A DNA stretch of 64,000 nt from Lachnospiraceae bacterium (GTDB lineage Bacteria; Bacillota_A; Clostridia; Lachnospirales; Lachnospiraceae): contig SFGN01000003.1 of assembly GCA_004556565.1 (NCBI GenBank), forward strand, positions 48,252-112,251, in the 5' to 3' direction. The position numbers were made by a program, and so were the translations under genes. Below, one piece after another: positions 9,726 to 18,585 of this stretch (positions are counted from its first letter, which is position 1; each line of letters begins with the position of its first letter). Below the pieces are notes generated by a model. It worked only from the letters and a program-made list of their open reading frames with translations, did no database searches and was not told the DNA's origin.

Positions 9726-9763
9726 AAAAAATGATATTTTTTTACAAATCGTTCACATAATGT

Positions 9764-9792
9764 TTGCAATTATTAGTGAAATGAGTTAAAAT
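9764..9792 (+). promoter_or_regulatory. Internal promoter before the sugar-binding lipoprotein gene
   Basis: TTGCAA (9764-9769) and TAAAAT (9787-9792), spacing 17. It would allow the transporter to be expressed apart from the phosphorylase. Confidence 0.65.
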
Positions 9793-9803
9793 TTAAGGTG
9801 TAT

Positions 9804-9852
9804 TTAAGGACAATCATCAGTCCTTAAAATAAACTGCCGTTTCTTCAGGCAG
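9804..9852 (+). promoter_or_regulatory. Two small hairpins in the leader of the binding-protein gene
   Basis: TTAAGGAC (9804-9811) pairs with GTCCTTAA (9820-9827), and CTGCC (9834-9838) pairs with GGCAG (9848-9852). No T run follows, so these look like mRNA-stabilising or processing structures rather than terminators. Confidence 0.45.
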
Positions 9853-9881
9853 AAATTAAAATTATAAGGGAGGAAATTTAA

Positions 9882-11225
9882 ATGAAGAAGAAATTTGTAA
9901 GTGTATTGCTTTGTGCAGCAATGGTGAGCACGCTTGCTATTGGCTGTACAAGCAAACCAGAAGACAGCAGCAACGGCGATGATGCATCTGCTGGAGAAAA
10001 TCAGGTCCTTAAGGTGGCTGCATTTGAAGGTGGATACGGAGCAGACATGTGGACAGAGGTGGCTGAAGCTTTCGAAGCATCTCATGAAGGTGTTACCGTT
10101 GAGCTGACAGTTGACAAGAAGATCGAAGATATCATCAGCCCAAGCATGAAGGCTGGAGATTATCCGGATGTTGTTCACTGTGCAACAGGTAGAGAAGCTG
10201 CCCTGACAGAGACACTGACAAAAGAAAAAGGACTTCTTGAACTGACAGACGTTCTGGATATGACAGTTCCGGGTGAAGATGTTACAGTTAAAGAGAAAGT
10301 TCTTCCGGGATTCCTTGATACTCTTGGAACCAATCCGTATGGTGACGGCGTTACATATTACGCACCGATGTTCTACAGCCCGTGTGGATTGTTCTACAAT
10401 GCAGGTCTGTTAGAAGAAAAAAGCTGGGAAGTTCCTACCACATGGGATGAGATGTGGGAACTTGGCGACAAGGCTAAAGCAGAAGGTATTGCACTCTTCA
10501 CATATCCGACACCGGGATACTTTGATGCATTTACCTATGCACTTCTTGAGTCTTCAGGCGGAATGGATTTCTACAACAGCGCTATGATGTATGAAGATGG
10601 TGCTTGGGAATCAGATGAAGCTACAGCAGTATTTGAACTTGTTGGTAAACTTGCTGATTACACAGAAGAAACAGTTGTAGCTAACGCTAACAATGATAAC
10701 TTTACAAAGAACCAGCAGCTGATTCTTGACAACAAAGCAATCTTCTGCCCGAACGGAACATGGCTTCCGGGAGAAATGGCAGATGCTCCGAGAGCTGACG
10801 GATTTGAATGGGGATTCACAGCAGTTCCGGCAGTTGCAGAAGGTGAGAAACCGTCATCCTTTACATTCTTCGAGCAGATGTGGATTCCGGCAGAAGCAGA
10901 GAATCAGGATCTTGCAAAAGAATGGATCGCATTTATGTATTCAGATGTAGCAGCAGAAATCTTCGCTAAGTCAGGAGCTGTACAGCCGATCGAAGGCGCA
11001 GCAGACTTCCTTGATGAAGAAAATCAGCTGTACTACCACATCTATGATGATGATGCAGCAATCGCAGTTATGGGCGGATTTGCAGCTACAGAGCCTGTAG
11101 AGGGCGTATCTATGGCAGATTCTCTGTTTAATGCTGTTAACAGTATCATGAGCGGAGACAAGACTGTTGAACAGTGGCAGGCAGATGTTGAGGCTGCAAG
11201 TGATGCTTTGAGAGACGCTATGTAA
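9882..11225 (+). CDS. ABC transporter sugar-binding lipoprotein
   Basis: Encodes 447 residues with a lipoprotein signal (MKKKFVSVLLCAAMVSTLAIGC, lipobox LAIGC, Cys22), so it is anchored outside the membrane. The body is a family 1 extracellular solute-binding protein (VAEAFEASHEGVTVEL near the start, DMWTEVA). Given the position between a GH112 phosphorylase and NahK, the likely ligand is lacto-N-biose or galacto-N-biose. The ribosome binding site is GGGAGG. It is the first gene of the importer, and a strong hairpin separates it from the permeases, a common way to make more binding protein than permease. Confidence 0.9.
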   Translation: MKKKFVSVLLCAAMVSTLAIGCTSKPEDSSNGDDASAGENQVLKVAAFEGGYGADMWTEVAEAFEASHEGVTVELTVDKKIEDIISPSMKAGDYPDVVHCATGREAALTETLTKEKGLLELTDVLDMTVPGEDVTVKEKVLPGFLDTLGTNPYGDGVTYYAPMFYSPCGLFYNAGLLEEKSWEVPTTWDEMWELGDKAKAEGIALFTYPTPGYFDAFTYALLESSGGMDFYNSAMMYEDGAWESDEATAVFELVGKLADYTEETVVANANNDNFTKNQQLILDNKAIFCPNGTWLPGEMADAPRADGFEWGFTAVPAVAEGEKPSSFTFFEQMWIPAEAENQDLAKEWIAFMYSDVAAEIFAKSGAVQPIEGAADFLDEENQLYYHIYDDDAAIAVMGGFAATEPVEGVSMADSLFNAVNSIMSGDKTVEQWQADVEAASDALRDAM

Positions 11226-11276
11226 TCGTATAAGTTAAAATGGCTTTTAGAATTATTACACTGATTTAAAGCCGGC

Positions 11277-11311
11277 AGGGGACATGCTGGATTAATCCGG
11301 GCGTGTCCCCT
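11277..11311 (+). terminator. Hairpin between binding protein and permeases (partial terminator or mRNA stabiliser)
   Basis: AGGGGACA (11277-11284) pairs perfectly with TGTCCCCT (11304-11311). Only a short T stretch follows, so read-through into the permease genes is expected. Confidence 0.65.
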
Positions 11312-11352
11312 TTACTTATATGATAATACTGCAGGGACAGGAGGAAGTGTGT

Positions 11353-12246
11353 ATGCGACAGCAAAAGGACAGGACTGGGTTTATCGCAGCATGCGTATTA
11401 CCAGCCACTATATTATTCATAATTTTTATGATTATTCCGACTATCAATGTCTTTAGAATGTCTCTTTATAAATGGGGTGGATACTCTAACAATAAACAAT
11501 TTGTCGGATTCAATAACTTTAAGATTCTGATGAATGACCAGAAGTTCCTGCGCTCATTCCAGAATACCGTACTGCTGATTGTGCTTGTAACAATTATTAC
11601 CTTGTTCTTTGCATTGTTCTTTGCAGCAGTACTTTCAAGAGAAAAACTGAAAGGTTCCAGCCTTTTCCGCGTAATATTCTATATCCCGAATATTCTGTCG
11701 GTAGTTGTTATTTCAGCTATTTTCTCGGCGATCTATGATCCTAATAATGGTCTTTTAAACAGTGTTCTTTCAATTTTCAGAGGGAAGGATGCATCGCCTA
11801 TATTATGGTTAGGAAATCAGAGTATCGTTATTTACAGCGTCCTGATTGCCATGGTATGGCAGGCAATCGGTTACTACATGGTAATGTATATGGCAAGTAT
11901 GACAAGCGTTCCCGAGAGTTTGTATGAATCTGCAAACCTTGAAGGTGCAAGCAAGCTTACACAGTTCTTCAGCATTACATTACCGCTGATTTGGACAAAT
12001 ATCCGTACAACAGTTACGTTCTTTATCATCAGTAACATTAACATAAGCTTCCTGATTGTACGTGCAATGACAAATGGTGGTCCGGACGGGTCTACAGAAG
12101 TATTCCTTAGCTACATGTACGGACAGGCTTACACGAACTCTTCATACGGTTATGGTATGGCAATCGGTGTAGTAGTATTTATATTCTCCTTTGGTTTGTC
12201 AGCGATTGTAAACTATGTTACAAAACGCGAACCACTGGAATTTTAG
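11353..12246 (+). CDS. Sugar ABC transporter permease, UgpA/MalF type
   Basis: Encodes 297 residues with about six membrane segments, starting MRQQKDRTGFIAACVLPATILF. The ATG at 11353 follows AGGAGG at 11338-11343; an upstream in-frame start at 11320 lacks a site. The binding-protein-dependent permease motif (EAA loop: YESANLEGASKLTQFFSITLP) contacts the ATPase. It pairs with the next gene. No ATPase gene lies in the cluster, so a shared MsmK/MalK-type ATPase elsewhere is inferred. Confidence 0.9.
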   Translation: MRQQKDRTGFIAACVLPATILFIIFMIIPTINVFRMSLYKWGGYSNNKQFVGFNNFKILMNDQKFLRSFQNTVLLIVLVTIITLFFALFFAAVLSREKLKGSSLFRVIFYIPNILSVVVISAIFSAIYDPNNGLLNSVLSIFRGKDASPILWLGNQSIVIYSVLIAMVWQAIGYYMVMYMASMTSVPESLYESANLEGASKLTQFFSITLPLIWTNIRTTVTFFIISNINISFLIVRAMTNGGPDGSTEVFLSYMYGQAYTNSSYGYGMAIGVVVFIFSFGLSAIVNYVTKREPLEF

Positions 12247-12258
12247 GAGGTGTGTGAT

Positions 12259-13128
12259 ATGAAGAAAAAAATGAGTGCCTCCAGTATTGTAGTTTATATT
12301 CTGTGTGTTATTTTTGCCATTACAATCGTTGTACCGGTTGGCTGGGTATTCCTTGCATCTATCAAGGAAAATTCAGAATTCTACGGTAATCCGTGGGCAT
12401 TGCCGAAGGGATTCTATTTCCAGAACTTTATCGATGCATTTGAAAAAGCTAACATGGGAGCTTATTTCGTCAACTCCATCATGATTACAGCATTAGCTCT
12501 TATCATTTTGCTCGTTGTGGCTCTGCCGGCTGCGTATGTTCTGGCAAGATACAAATTCAAAGGAAGCAAATTCCTGAATACTGCATTTATGGCAGGACTA
12601 TTTATCAATGTTAACTACATTGTTGTACCGATCTTCCTGATGCTGGTAGAAGGAGATAAATTCCTGAAAAAAGTTTTTAATGTTCAGTTTTTGATTAATA
12701 ACCGGTTTATGGTGGCTTTGATCCTGGCATCTACAGCGTTACCATTTACAATTTATCTTTTGTCAGGTTTCTTCGTTTCAATCCCGAAAGATTACGAGGA
12801 GGCTGCATATGTAGACGGAAGCGGTTATTTCAATACGATGGTTAAAATTATGATGCCGATGGCAAGGCCGAGTATTATTACAGTTATTCTGTTCAACTTC
12901 CTGTCATTCTGGAATGAATATATCATTTCAATGACATTGCTTACAAAACAGGAATACAAGACATTGCCGGTAGGTCTGATGCAGCTTATGCAGGCGCAGA
13001 AAGCAGCGGCTAATTACGGACGTCTGTATGCCGGCCTGATTATCGTTATGGTTCCGACCCTGTTACTGTATATTGCAGTTCAGAAGAAGCTGTTAGAGGG
13101 TATGAGCCTTGGCGGACTGAAGGGTTAA
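12259..13128 (+). CDS. Sugar ABC transporter permease, UgpE/MalG type
   Basis: Encodes 289 residues with about six membrane segments and the EAA loop YEEAAYVDGSGYFNTMVKIMMP. The start at 12259 is chosen because AGGAGG (12245-12250) lies 8 bases upstream. It begins 12 bases after the first permease and forms the second half of the channel. Confidence 0.9.
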   Translation: MKKKMSASSIVVYILCVIFAITIVVPVGWVFLASIKENSEFYGNPWALPKGFYFQNFIDAFEKANMGAYFVNSIMITALALIILLVVALPAAYVLARYKFKGSKFLNTAFMAGLFINVNYIVVPIFLMLVEGDKFLKKVFNVQFLINNRFMVALILASTALPFTIYLLSGFFVSIPKDYEEAAYVDGSGYFNTMVKIMMPMARPSIITVILFNFLSFWNEYIISMTLLTKQEYKTLPVGLMQLMQAQKAAANYGRLYAGLIIVMVPTLLLYIAVQKKLLEGMSLGGLKG

Positions 13129-13141
13129 GGAGGACTGCAGG

Positions 13142-13309
13142 ATGAACAAATATTTAAAAGCTATATTATGCCTTGTAGTTATTGCTGTATGTATTGTTTT
13201 GGTTGTTGTAGGACAGAAGACAGTAGGTATTCCATATCTTCTTATGGAACTGGCCGGACTGGCAGGTCTGCTTGTGATGTTGTATTTGTATAACAAAAAG
13301 TACCAATAA
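13142..13309 (+). CDS. Small membrane protein, 55 residues, in the LNB/GNB operon
   Basis: Encodes MNKYLKAILCLVVIAVCIVLVV and a second hydrophobic stretch (about residues 30-50), ending NKKYQ. Two membrane helices are predicted by eye. AAGGAGG lies 8 bases upstream, and it sits 13 bases after the second permease and 25 before the kinase, so it is almost certainly co-translated. No function is recognised. It could be an accessory subunit of the importer. Its length and location argue that it is a real gene. Confidence 0.8.
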   Translation: MNKYLKAILCLVVIAVCIVLVVVGQKTVGIPYLLMELAGLAGLLVMLYLYNKKYQ

Positions 13310-13334
13310 CTATACAGAATAAGGAGATATTACA

Positions 13335-14429
13335 ATGGCAAACGTTGATGAATGTGTAAAAGAAGTGTTGGAGCAGTTTCAATTTGCTGGTATCCCGGTA
13401 TTTAAGGGTGGATATGGAAACGGACATATCAATCAGACATATCTTCTTGAGATTCCGGAGACCGGTAAAAAACTGATACTTCAGAGAATGAATCAGAATG
13501 TATTTAAAAAACCTGTTGAAGTAATGGAAAACATTATGGGAGTTACATCTCATCTCCGTAAGAAAATTATTGAGAGAGGTGGAGATCCGGACAGAGAGAC
13601 TCTGAATGTTGTTCCTGCGAAATCAGGACTTCCGTATTATGTAGACTCACAGGGGGAATATTGGAGAGTTTATCATTTCATTGAAGATGCTACCTGTTAT
13701 GATCAGGTGGCAAGCGATGAAGATTTTTATCAGAGTGCACTTGCGTTTGGTAATTTCCAGTGTCTGCTTGCCGATTATCCGGCAGAGACTTTGCACGAAA
13801 CCATTCCTGCTTTTCATGATACAAAGAACAGATTTGCCAATTTTAAAAAGGCGCTTGACGCAGATGCGATGGGAAGAGCAGCATCAGTACAGCGTGAAAT
13901 CGAATTTGTTTTGAAACGTGAAGCTGACGCAGCAATTCTGGTTGACATGCTCGCAAAGGGAGAGATTCCTCTGCGTGTAACACATAATGATACTAAGTTA
14001 AATAATATCATGATTGATAATGCTACCAGACAGGGTATATGTGTAATCGATCTTGATACGGTAATGCCGGGACTTTCTGTAAACGATTTCGGCGATTCCA
14101 TTCGTTTTGGAGCGAGCACGGCAGCCGAGGATGAAATTGATCTTGACAAAGTATCATGCAGCATGCACCTGTTTGAGGTTTATTGTGAAGGATTCAAAAA
14201 AGGATGCCAGGGCAGACTTACAAAGTCAGAGATTGAAATGCTTCCTATGGGAGCAAAAACCATGACATATGAATGTGGAATGCGTTTCCTTACAGACTAT
14301 CTGGAAGGCGATCATTACTTCAAGATTCATAGGGAAAACCATAATCTTGACCGTTGCAGAACACAGTTTAAACTTGTTAAGGATATGGAAGACAAGTGGG
14401 ATACTATGATGAAAATTGCAACAAAATAG
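13335..14429 (+). CDS. nahK: N-acetylhexosamine 1-kinase-like aminoglycoside phosphotransferase-fold kinase
   Basis: Encodes 364 residues of the APH/choline-kinase fold. The catalytic loop THNDTKLNNIM (Asp base, Asn for metal) and the metal motif VIDLDTVMPG are intact. NahK phosphorylates GlcNAc or GalNAc at C1 using ATP, providing the sugar 1-phosphate for UDP-sugar formation. Position right after the phosphorylase and importer matches the bifidobacterial lnp pathway. It is the last gene of the operon, and a long hairpin terminator follows. The exact sugar preference is inferred from context. Confidence 0.9.
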   Translation: MANVDECVKEVLEQFQFAGIPVFKGGYGNGHINQTYLLEIPETGKKLILQRMNQNVFKKPVEVMENIMGVTSHLRKKIIERGGDPDRETLNVVPAKSGLPYYVDSQGEYWRVYHFIEDATCYDQVASDEDFYQSALAFGNFQCLLADYPAETLHETIPAFHDTKNRFANFKKALDADAMGRAASVQREIEFVLKREADAAILVDMLAKGEIPLRVTHNDTKLNNIMIDNATRQGICVIDLDTVMPGLSVNDFGDSIRFGASTAAEDEIDLDKVSCSMHLFEVYCEGFKKGCQGRLTKSEIEMLPMGAKTMTYECGMRFLTDYLEGDHYFKIHRENHNLDRCRTQFKLVKDMEDKWDTMMKIATK

Positions 14430-14445
14430 AAAGTGTATTTTATCC

Positions 14446-14480
14446 GGAACAGGTACTTCGAGTGAAGTGCCTGTTCCTTT
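14446..14480 (+). terminator. Intrinsic terminator after nahK
   Basis: A 14-base imperfect stem (14446-14459 with 14464-14477, GGAACAGG...CCTGTTCC) with a tiny loop, followed by TTT. Confidence 0.85.
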
Positions 14481-14549
14481 GTTGATTTTTTCGGTAAAAG
14501 TGAAAGAAAGTGGTCCTTAAGAATATAATAATATTGGGAGGAAATTTCG

Positions 14550-15551
14550 GTGACGATCAGAGAAGAATTGGAAAAACGCGAATCAGAATATTTAAGTCCA
14601 TATGCCGCTCTCAGTACAAATTCCCGGGGCAGAGAGCGTGAAGAGCCGGAATGTGATATACGTCCGGTATATCAAAGGGACAGAGACCGGATTTTGCATT
14701 GTAAGGCATTTCGCAGATTAAAGCAGAAGACACAGGTGTTTCTGCTGGCAAAGGGGGATCATTACAGGACGCGGCTGACTCATACGCTTGAAGTATCCCA
14801 GATAGCCAGGACCATTGGAAAAGCATTGAGGCTGAATGAGGATCTGACGGAAGCGATTGCCCTGGGGCATGATCTTGGACATACTCCTTTCGGTCACGCA
14901 GGCGAGAGAGCTTTGAATTCCGTGTATCATTTTTCCCATAATGTGCAAAGCGTCCGTGTGGTAGAATGTATTGAAAGAGACGGAGAAGGACTGAATCTGA
15001 CTTGGGAAGTGCGTGATGGAATACTGAATCATCAGACTTCAGGAAAACCACATACGTTAGAAGGACAGGTTGTACGTCTTTCAGACAAGATAGCTTATAT
15101 AAATCATGATATGGATGATGCAATACGTGCCGGTATTTTGACAGAGGAAGACATTCCTGCAGAATTAAGGAAAGTGTTAGGTGAAACCGGAAAAAAGAGA
15201 CTGAATACTCTGGTGCACGACGTGATAAAAAACAGTATGGGAAAATCTGATATTATGATGTCTGAGGAAATTGAAGCGGCTATGGCAGATCTGAGAAAAT
15301 ATATGTTTAAAAATGTTTATCTGAATCCTCAGGCAAAAGGCGAAGAAGATAAGGCGGTTAAGCTGGTTATGCAGCTGTACCGATATTGTATAGATAATCC
15401 TGACAGGATGCCGCCGCATTTTTGGCGGAATTTTGAAGAGTCAGGAACGGAGAAGGAACAGATTGTGTGTGATTACATTGCCGGCATGACAGACAATTTT
15501 GCCGTAAAAAAATACATTGAGATTTTTGTTCCTCAAGAATGGAAAATTTAA
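14550..15551 (+). CDS. dgt: Deoxyguanosinetriphosphate triphosphohydrolase-like HD protein
   Basis: Encodes 333 residues. The HD-domain metal motif is present: THTLEVSQIAR (first His) then ALGHDLGHTPFGHAGE (HD pair). It hydrolyses dNTPs to nucleoside and triphosphate. The start is GTG at 14550 behind GGGAGG. It is the first gene of the conserved dgt-dnaG-rpoD cluster of clostridia, where it is co-transcribed with primase and the main sigma factor. Confidence 0.92.
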   Translation: MTIREELEKRESEYLSPYAALSTNSRGREREEPECDIRPVYQRDRDRILHCKAFRRLKQKTQVFLLAKGDHYRTRLTHTLEVSQIARTIGKALRLNEDLTEAIALGHDLGHTPFGHAGERALNSVYHFSHNVQSVRVVECIERDGEGLNLTWEVRDGILNHQTSGKPHTLEGQVVRLSDKIAYINHDMDDAIRAGILTEEDIPAELRKVLGETGKKRLNTLVHDVIKNSMGKSDIMMSEEIEAAMADLRKYMFKNVYLNPQAKGEEDKAVKLVMQLYRYCIDNPDRMPPHFWRNFEESGTEKEQIVCDYIAGMTDNFAVKKYIEIFVPQEWKI

Positions 15552-15622
15552 AAGGAAATCAGAAGGTTTTGTCGAATATTAAAAATGAGACTGGAGTTAC
15601 ATGGAGGAGATGATGTAGGACA

Positions 15623-17395
15623 ATGTATTATTCGGACGAAATAATTGAGGAAGTCAGGTTTAAGAATGATATTGTTGATGTAATCTCCGGCTATGTGAGG
15701 TTACAGAAAAAAGGAAGTTCGTATTTTGGGCTTTGTCCTTTTCACAATGAAAAATCTGCTTCGTTTTCCGTCAGCAGGCAAAAGCAGATGTATTATTGTT
15801 TTGGATGTGGAGCCGGGGGGAATGTATTTACCTTTTTGATGGAATATGAGAAGATGTCATTTACAGAAGCTGTCCAGGCTCTTGCAGAGCGGGCGGGCGT
15901 GGAGCTTCCTAAAATAGACTATTCACAGGAGGCAAAGGAAAAAGCCGGATTAAAAGCTACACTTTTGGAAATCAATAAAGAGGCTGCCAGATATTTTTAT
16001 GCACAGCTAAAATCACGTCGGGGGAATCACGCCTATACATATCTGACTGACAGAGGGCTTTTGGAAGATACAATCAAAACTTTCGGGCTGGGATATGCAG
16101 GGAAATCAGGAGACGAGCTTTACCGCTATCTAAGGTCCAGAGGCTACAGCCAGGAGCATATTCGTAAGGCAGGACTGATAAATACAGATGAAAAACATGG
16201 TATTTATGATAAGTTCTGGAATCGTGTCATGTTCCCGATTATGGATGTAAACAGCAGAGTAATAGGCTTTGGCGGAAGGGTGATGGGAGATGCAAAACCA
16301 AAGTATCTGAATTCTCCTGAAACAGTGATTTTTGATAAAAGCCGGAATTTGTATGGTCTTCATCGGGCAAGAACTACAAAAAAGCCTTTTTTTCTATTGT
16401 GTGAAGGGTACATGGATGTGATATCTCTTCATCAGGCGGGATTCACGAACGCGGTTGCATCGCTTGGTACTGCTCTTACGGCAGGTCACGCCGGCTTGAT
16501 TAAGCGGTATGTGCATGAAGTATATCTTACATACGACAGTGATGAGGCTGGAACGAGGGCGGCTCTTAGAGCTGTTCCGATATTGAAGGAAGCCGGTATT
16601 TCCACTAAGGTAATCCGAATGGAGCCGTATAAAGACCCTGATGAATTTATCAAAAATCTGGGGGCGGAAGAATTTGAAAATAGAATTCAGGCGGCAAAAA
16701 ATGGATTTTTGTTCGGGCTGGAGGTTCTTGAAAAAGAGTATGATCTGGATTCTCCGGAAGGGAAGACATCTTTCTTAAAAGAAGCTGCCAGACGTCTGAT
16801 TTCTTTTGAAGAAGAGCTGGAAAGAAATAATTATATAGAGGCAGTTGCTTCCATATATAAAGTGAGTACGGACAGTCTGAAAAAGCTTGTAGCAAAAATG
16901 GCAGTTCAAGATGGACTTGCCGCTCCGGCGATCAGGTATAAAAAGACAGAAGGAAGAACGGTCAAAAAAGAAGACGGAACGTTAACTTCGCAGAAAGTGC
17001 TGCTGACCTGGCTGATCGACATGCCGGAGCTGTTTTATCAGATTAAAAAGTATGTCGCTCCCAGTGATTTTACAGAGGAACTATACAGGACAGTTGCAGA
17101 AATTTTATATGAGCAGCTTGAAACAGGGGAATTGAGTCCGGCTCAGATTCTGGATCATTTTACAGAAGAGGAAGAACACCGTGAAGTGGCTTCGCTCTTT
17201 AATACAAGAATACAAAAATTGTCAACGGAAGAGGAAAAGGAGAGGGCACTGGAAGAGGTTATTATCCGGGTGAAGAATAATAGCATCGATCGCCGGATGC
17301 AGGCATTAAATCCGGCTGATATTTCCGGATTCCAGAAACTCGTGGAAGAAAAGGGAAAACTGCAGAGTCCCGGTACACTGCATATTTCCTTTTAA
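15623..17395 (+). CDS. dnaG: DNA primase
   Basis: Encodes 590 residues: a CHC2 zinc finger (CPFHNEKSASFS...YYCFGCGAGG, residues about 38-65), the catalytic core, a TOPRIM domain (LCEGYMDVISLHQAGF about residue 257; YDSDEAGTRAA), and a C-terminal helicase-binding region. It makes RNA primers at the replication fork. It lies 71 bases after dgt and 59 bases before rpoD. Confidence 0.97.
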   Translation: MYYSDEIIEEVRFKNDIVDVISGYVRLQKKGSSYFGLCPFHNEKSASFSVSRQKQMYYCFGCGAGGNVFTFLMEYEKMSFTEAVQALAERAGVELPKIDYSQEAKEKAGLKATLLEINKEAARYFYAQLKSRRGNHAYTYLTDRGLLEDTIKTFGLGYAGKSGDELYRYLRSRGYSQEHIRKAGLINTDEKHGIYDKFWNRVMFPIMDVNSRVIGFGGRVMGDAKPKYLNSPETVIFDKSRNLYGLHRARTTKKPFFLLCEGYMDVISLHQAGFTNAVASLGTALTAGHAGLIKRYVHEVYLTYDSDEAGTRAALRAVPILKEAGISTKVIRMEPYKDPDEFIKNLGAEEFENRIQAAKNGFLFGLEVLEKEYDLDSPEGKTSFLKEAARRLISFEEELERNNYIEAVASIYKVSTDSLKKLVAKMAVQDGLAAPAIRYKKTEGRTVKKEDGTLTSQKVLLTWLIDMPELFYQIKKYVAPSDFTEELYRTVAEILYEQLETGELSPAQILDHFTEEEEHREVASLFNTRIQKLSTEEEKERALEEVIIRVKNNSIDRRMQALNPADISGFQKLVEEKGKLQSPGTLHISF

Positions 17396-17454
17396 TAAGG
17401 ATAAAATATAACAAGATGGCCTTGTACACCGTACAGGCGAGGAAGGAAGGACAT

Positions 17455-18573
17455 ATGGACGAAAGCACACAGAAATTTTTGGAACGTTTGAGAGAACTGG
17501 TTGCACTTGGAAAGAAGAAGAAGAGTATTCTCGAAATCCAGGAAATCAATGACTTTTTCAGTGATATGGAACTGAATGCAGAGCAGATGGAAAAGGTGTT
17601 TGAATACCTGGAACATAATAATATTGATGTCCTCCGGATTAATGAAGATGTTGATTCCGATATTGATCTTGATGTGGAGGCTATTATTTCGGAGGAAGAG
17701 GATGTTGATGTTGAAAACATTGATTTGTCTGTTCCTGACGGTGTGAGCGTTGAAGATCCGGTTCGTATGTATCTGAAAGAGATTGGAAAGGTTCCGCTTC
17801 TTAGCGCTGAGAGAGAGATTGAACTTGCAAAGCGTATGGAAGAAGGAGATGAAGAAGCGAAGAAAGAACTTGCCGAGGCAAACCTTCGTCTTGTGGTGAG
17901 CATTGCGAAACGTTATGTTGGGCGCGGGATGTTATTTCTTGATCTGATTCAGGAAGGAAACCTTGGACTGATAAAGGCGGTTGAAAAATTTGATTATCAC
18001 AAAGGATATAAGTTCAGCACATATGCAACATGGTGGATCCGCCAGGCAATTACGAGAGCAATTGCCGACCAGGCACGTACGATCCGTATACCGGTTCATA
18101 TGGTAGAAACCATAAACAAATTGATCCGTGTATCAAGGCAGCTTTTACAGGAACTGGGGAGAGAACCCACGGCTGAAGAGATTGCAAAAGAGATGGACAT
18201 GCCGGTGGACCGTGTGCGCGAGATCCTCAAAATTTCTCAGGAGCCGGTTTCTCTGGAAACCCCGATCGGAGAAGAAGAAGACAGTCATCTCGGAGATTTC
18301 ATCCAGGATGATAATGTTCCTGTTCCTGCCGAAGCGGCAGCTCAGACACTTCTGAAAGAGCAGTTGGACGAAGTGCTGGCCACTTTGACCGAAAGAGAGC
18401 AGAAAGTTTTAAGACTGCGTTTCGGAATGGATGACGGAAGGCCGAGGACGCTTGAGGAGGTTGGAAAAGAATTCGATGTGACCCGTGAGCGTATCCGCCA
18501 GATTGAAGCGAAGGCACTCCGTAAATTGCGTCATCCGAGCAGAAGCAGAAAGCTTCGTGATTATCTGGATTAA
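17455..18573 (+). CDS. rpoD: RNA polymerase sigma factor RpoD (SigA)
   Basis: Encodes 372 residues: short region 1.1, region 1.2 (DPVRMYLKEIGKVPLL), region 2 (NLRLVVSIAKRYVGRG, then TYATWWIRQAITRAIADQ), region 3 and a region 4 helix-turn-helix (TRERIRQIEAKALRKLRHP). It is the housekeeping sigma factor that reads the TTGACA/TATAAT promoters seen throughout the window. The ATG at 17455 is preferred over 17416 because of the purine-rich GGAAGGA site just upstream and the family's MDE start. Confidence 0.96.
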   Translation: MDESTQKFLERLRELVALGKKKKSILEIQEINDFFSDMELNAEQMEKVFEYLEHNNIDVLRINEDVDSDIDLDVEAIISEEEDVDVENIDLSVPDGVSVEDPVRMYLKEIGKVPLLSAEREIELAKRMEEGDEEAKKELAEANLRLVVSIAKRYVGRGMLFLDLIQEGNLGLIKAVEKFDYHKGYKFSTYATWWIRQAITRAIADQARTIRIPVHMVETINKLIRVSRQLLQELGREPTAEEIAKEMDMPVDRVREILKISQEPVSLETPIGEEEDSHLGDFIQDDNVPVPAEAAAQTLLKEQLDEVLATLTEREQKVLRLRFGMDDGRPRTLEEVGKEFDVTRERIRQIEAKALRKLRHPSRSRKLRDYLD

Positions 18574-18585
18574 GAGGGAACGGTT

